Positions 6,316 to 7,675 of a DNA stretch of 7,675 nucleotides are shown here, one piece after another. Location: the NCBI GenBank assembly GCA_002403175.1, contig DHHG01000144.1:1-7675 (forward strand). The letters run 5' to 3'. The stretch's first letter is position 1, and each line of letters starts with the position of its first letter. A program made the translations under genes and the position numbers. The notes under the pieces are model-generated. The model saw only the letters and a program-made list of their open reading frames with translations, had not been told where the DNA came from and made no database searches. Source of the DNA: Syntrophaceae bacterium UBA4778 (GTDB lineage Bacteria; Desulfobacterota; Syntrophia; Syntrophales; UBA4778).

Positions 6316-7675
6316 TTGTCTGAATTTATTTCCGAACTGAAAAGAACCCATTATTGCGGCGATCTGCGAACCGATGATGCGGAGAAGGAAGTCGTGTTGA
6401 TGGGGTGGGCTCATAGAAGAAGGGATCATGGCGGTGTTATTTTCGTCGATCTGAGAGATCGCACCGGCATTGTCCAGATCGTGTTCAATCCGGAATCCGC
6501 TTCGGAAGCGCATCAGGTAGCGCATAGCATCCGCAGCGAATTCGTACTGGCTGTGAAAGGAACGGTTCACATTCGCCCGGAAGGAATGCAGAACCCCGAG
6601 TTGAAGACGGGGGGAATCGAAATCATGATTAATCAGGTGGAAATCCTGAGCGAATCCAAAACGCCCCCGTTCCTTCTTGAGGGCGGGGGAGATATTTCCG
6701 AGAACGTGCGATTGAAATACCGTTACCTCGACCTGAGGCGTCCGGTTATTCAGCAGAATCTTCTTCTCAGAAGCAAGGTGGCGATGGCGGCTCGCAATTA
6801 CCTCGCCGATCAGGGTTTTATAGAAGTCGAAACACCCTTTCTGACCAAAAGTACGCCGGAGGGCGCGCGGGATTACCTCGTTCCCAGCCGCATCAATCCG
6901 GGAATGTTTTATGCCCTCCCCCAGTCGCCTCAGATATTCAAGCAACTCCTGATGGTTTCGGGATTCGACCGCTACTTTCAGATCGTAAAGTGTTTCCGCG
7001 ATGAAGATCTCCGCGCGGACCGTCAGCCCGAATTTACCCAGATCGATATCGAGATGTCCTTTATCACGGAAGACGATATTATCGGGATCATGGAAGGATT
7101 GATGAGCCACATTTTCCGGATCGGACTCGGCAAGGAGTTTGTGCCTCCGTTCCCACGCATATCCTATCATGATGCCATTTCCCGGTTTGGCAAAGACTGC
7201 CCCGATATGCGCTTCGGCTTCGAATTGCGCAATCTTACGGGGGCTTTAAAAAATTGCGAATTGAAAGTGTTTCAGGAAACAATCGCAAACGGAGGTGTTG
7301 TCAAGGCTATCAAAGTGGATAACGCCAAGGATCTCTCCCGCAAGGACCTGGACGGACTGACCGATTTCGTCGGCAATTACGGCGCCCGCGGGTTGGCCTG
7401 GGCCAGAATCACCCCGGAGGGATGGACCTCCCCAATTTTTAAATTCCTCAAACAGGAAGAGGTCGACGCAATCAACGGCATCATGGAGGTAAGCGAAGGA
7501 GATGTCCTTCTGTTCGTAGCTGATTCTGCAAAGGTCGTCCATGATTCACTCGGGAATTTGAGAATCCATCTGGCAAAGAAACTGAATCGGATCGATTCCA
7601 ACAAATTTTCCTTCGTCTGGGTCACGGAATTTCCGCTCATGGAGTACAGTGATGCGGAGAAGCGTTATATGTCGA
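6316..7675 (+). CDS. aspS: Aspartyl-tRNA synthetase, N-terminal three quarters (cut by right edge)
   Basis: Class II synthetase charging tRNA-Asp with aspartate. 453 codons are present of roughly 590 usual for the bacterial type. The TTG start gives (M)[16 protein letters not shown], the standard AspRS N-terminus, and has a good Shine-Dalgarno sequence. The OB-fold anticodon-binding domain is at about 1-110 ([20 protein letters not shown] at 30-49). The catalytic domain starts near 135 with YRYLDLRRP and includes [31 protein letters not shown] (203-213) and motif 2 [18 protein letters not shown] (227-244). The bacteria-specific GAD insertion occupies about 286-425. The window ends at [15 protein letters not shown], before motif 3. 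H38 and G90 match the positions associated with non-discriminating AspRS, which also charges tRNA-Asn for later amidation by GatCAB; this is an inference. The gene lies 5 nt after hisS, probably co-transcribed. Confidence 0.97.
   Translation, partial: MSEFISELKRTHYCGDLRTDDAEKEVVLMGWAHRRRDHGGVIFVDLRDRTGIVQIVFNPESASEAHQVAHSIRSEFVLAVKGTVHIRPEGMQNPELKTGGIEIMINQVEILSESKTPPFLLEGGGDISENVRLKYRYLDLRRPVIQQNLLLRSKVAMAARNYLADQGFIEVETPFLTKSTPEGARDYLVPSRINPGMFYALPQSPQIFKQLLMVSGFDRYFQIVKCFRDEDLRADRQPEFTQIDIEMSFITEDDIIGIMEGLMSHIFRIGLGKEFVPPFPRISYHDAISRFGKDCPDMRFGFELRNLTGALKNCELKVFQETIANGGVVKAIKVDNAKDLSRKDLDGLTDFVGNYGARGLAWARITPEGWTSPIFKFLKQEEVDAINGIMEVSEGDVLLFVADSAKVVHDSLGNLRIHLAKKLNRIDSNKFSFVWVTEFPLMEYSDAEKRYMS

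Noticed and set aside
6664..6689. A 6-bp GC-rich inverted repeat (CCCCCG/CGGGGG) inside aspS
   Set aside because: It is explained by proline and glycine codons in a conserved coding stretch, with a 14-nt loop and no sign of function.
6268..7170. A 300-codon open frame on the minus strand opposite the end of hisS and aspS
   Set aside because: It lies almost entirely antisense to an unmistakable AspRS, its product resembles no family I know, and it has no own promoter or ribosome site. It is a codon-bias shadow.

Overview
This window looks like ordinary chromosomal DNA from a Gram-negative bacterium, most likely a Desulfobacterota (former Deltaproteobacteria) lineage related to Syntrophus or Geobacter. 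That assignment is an inference. It rests on a PilS/PilR-type sigma-54 two-component pair, a ComEC with HPHPDH and SGFN signatures, a cysteine-rich HisRS, a bacterial AspRS with non-discriminating signature residues, and the hisS-aspS pairing. Base composition is balanced and no codon-usage break is obvious by eye. The five protein genes are intact or cut only by the window edges.

Layout. On the minus strand, positions 2122 to 1 hold a sensor histidine kinase (pilS-like), followed with no gap by an NtrC-family response regulator (pilR-like) whose sigma-54 activation domain lies beyond the left edge. A 174-bp AT-rich region (2123-2296) separates this pair from a divergent comEC on the plus strand (2297-4789), encoding the inner-membrane DNA-uptake channel with its C-terminal metallo-beta-lactamase domain. 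Next is a 246-bp intergenic stretch, most of it occupied by an inverted-repeat element (4756-4960) with two bipartite arms of about 37 bp built from degenerate AAGGGTCC/AGGGTTC-like units. Its left arm runs into comEC and supplies the last codons and the stop. Then come hisS (5036-6310) and, 5 nt later, aspS with a TTG start, which runs off the right edge (6316-7675).

How the genes fit together. PilS/PilR systems classically sense pilin levels and activate type IV pilin transcription through sigma-54. ComEC moves single-stranded DNA across the inner membrane after pilus-type machinery brings DNA into the periplasm. The divergent arrangement is therefore functionally suggestive, but no sigma-54 promoter was seen between the genes. 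hisS and aspS form a housekeeping translation unit.

No clearly new multi-gene system is visible. The most interesting observations are the inverted-repeat element that ends the comEC reading frame, a substituted conserved proline in the PilR-like receiver, and AspRS residues predicting a tRNA-Asn misacylating enzyme.
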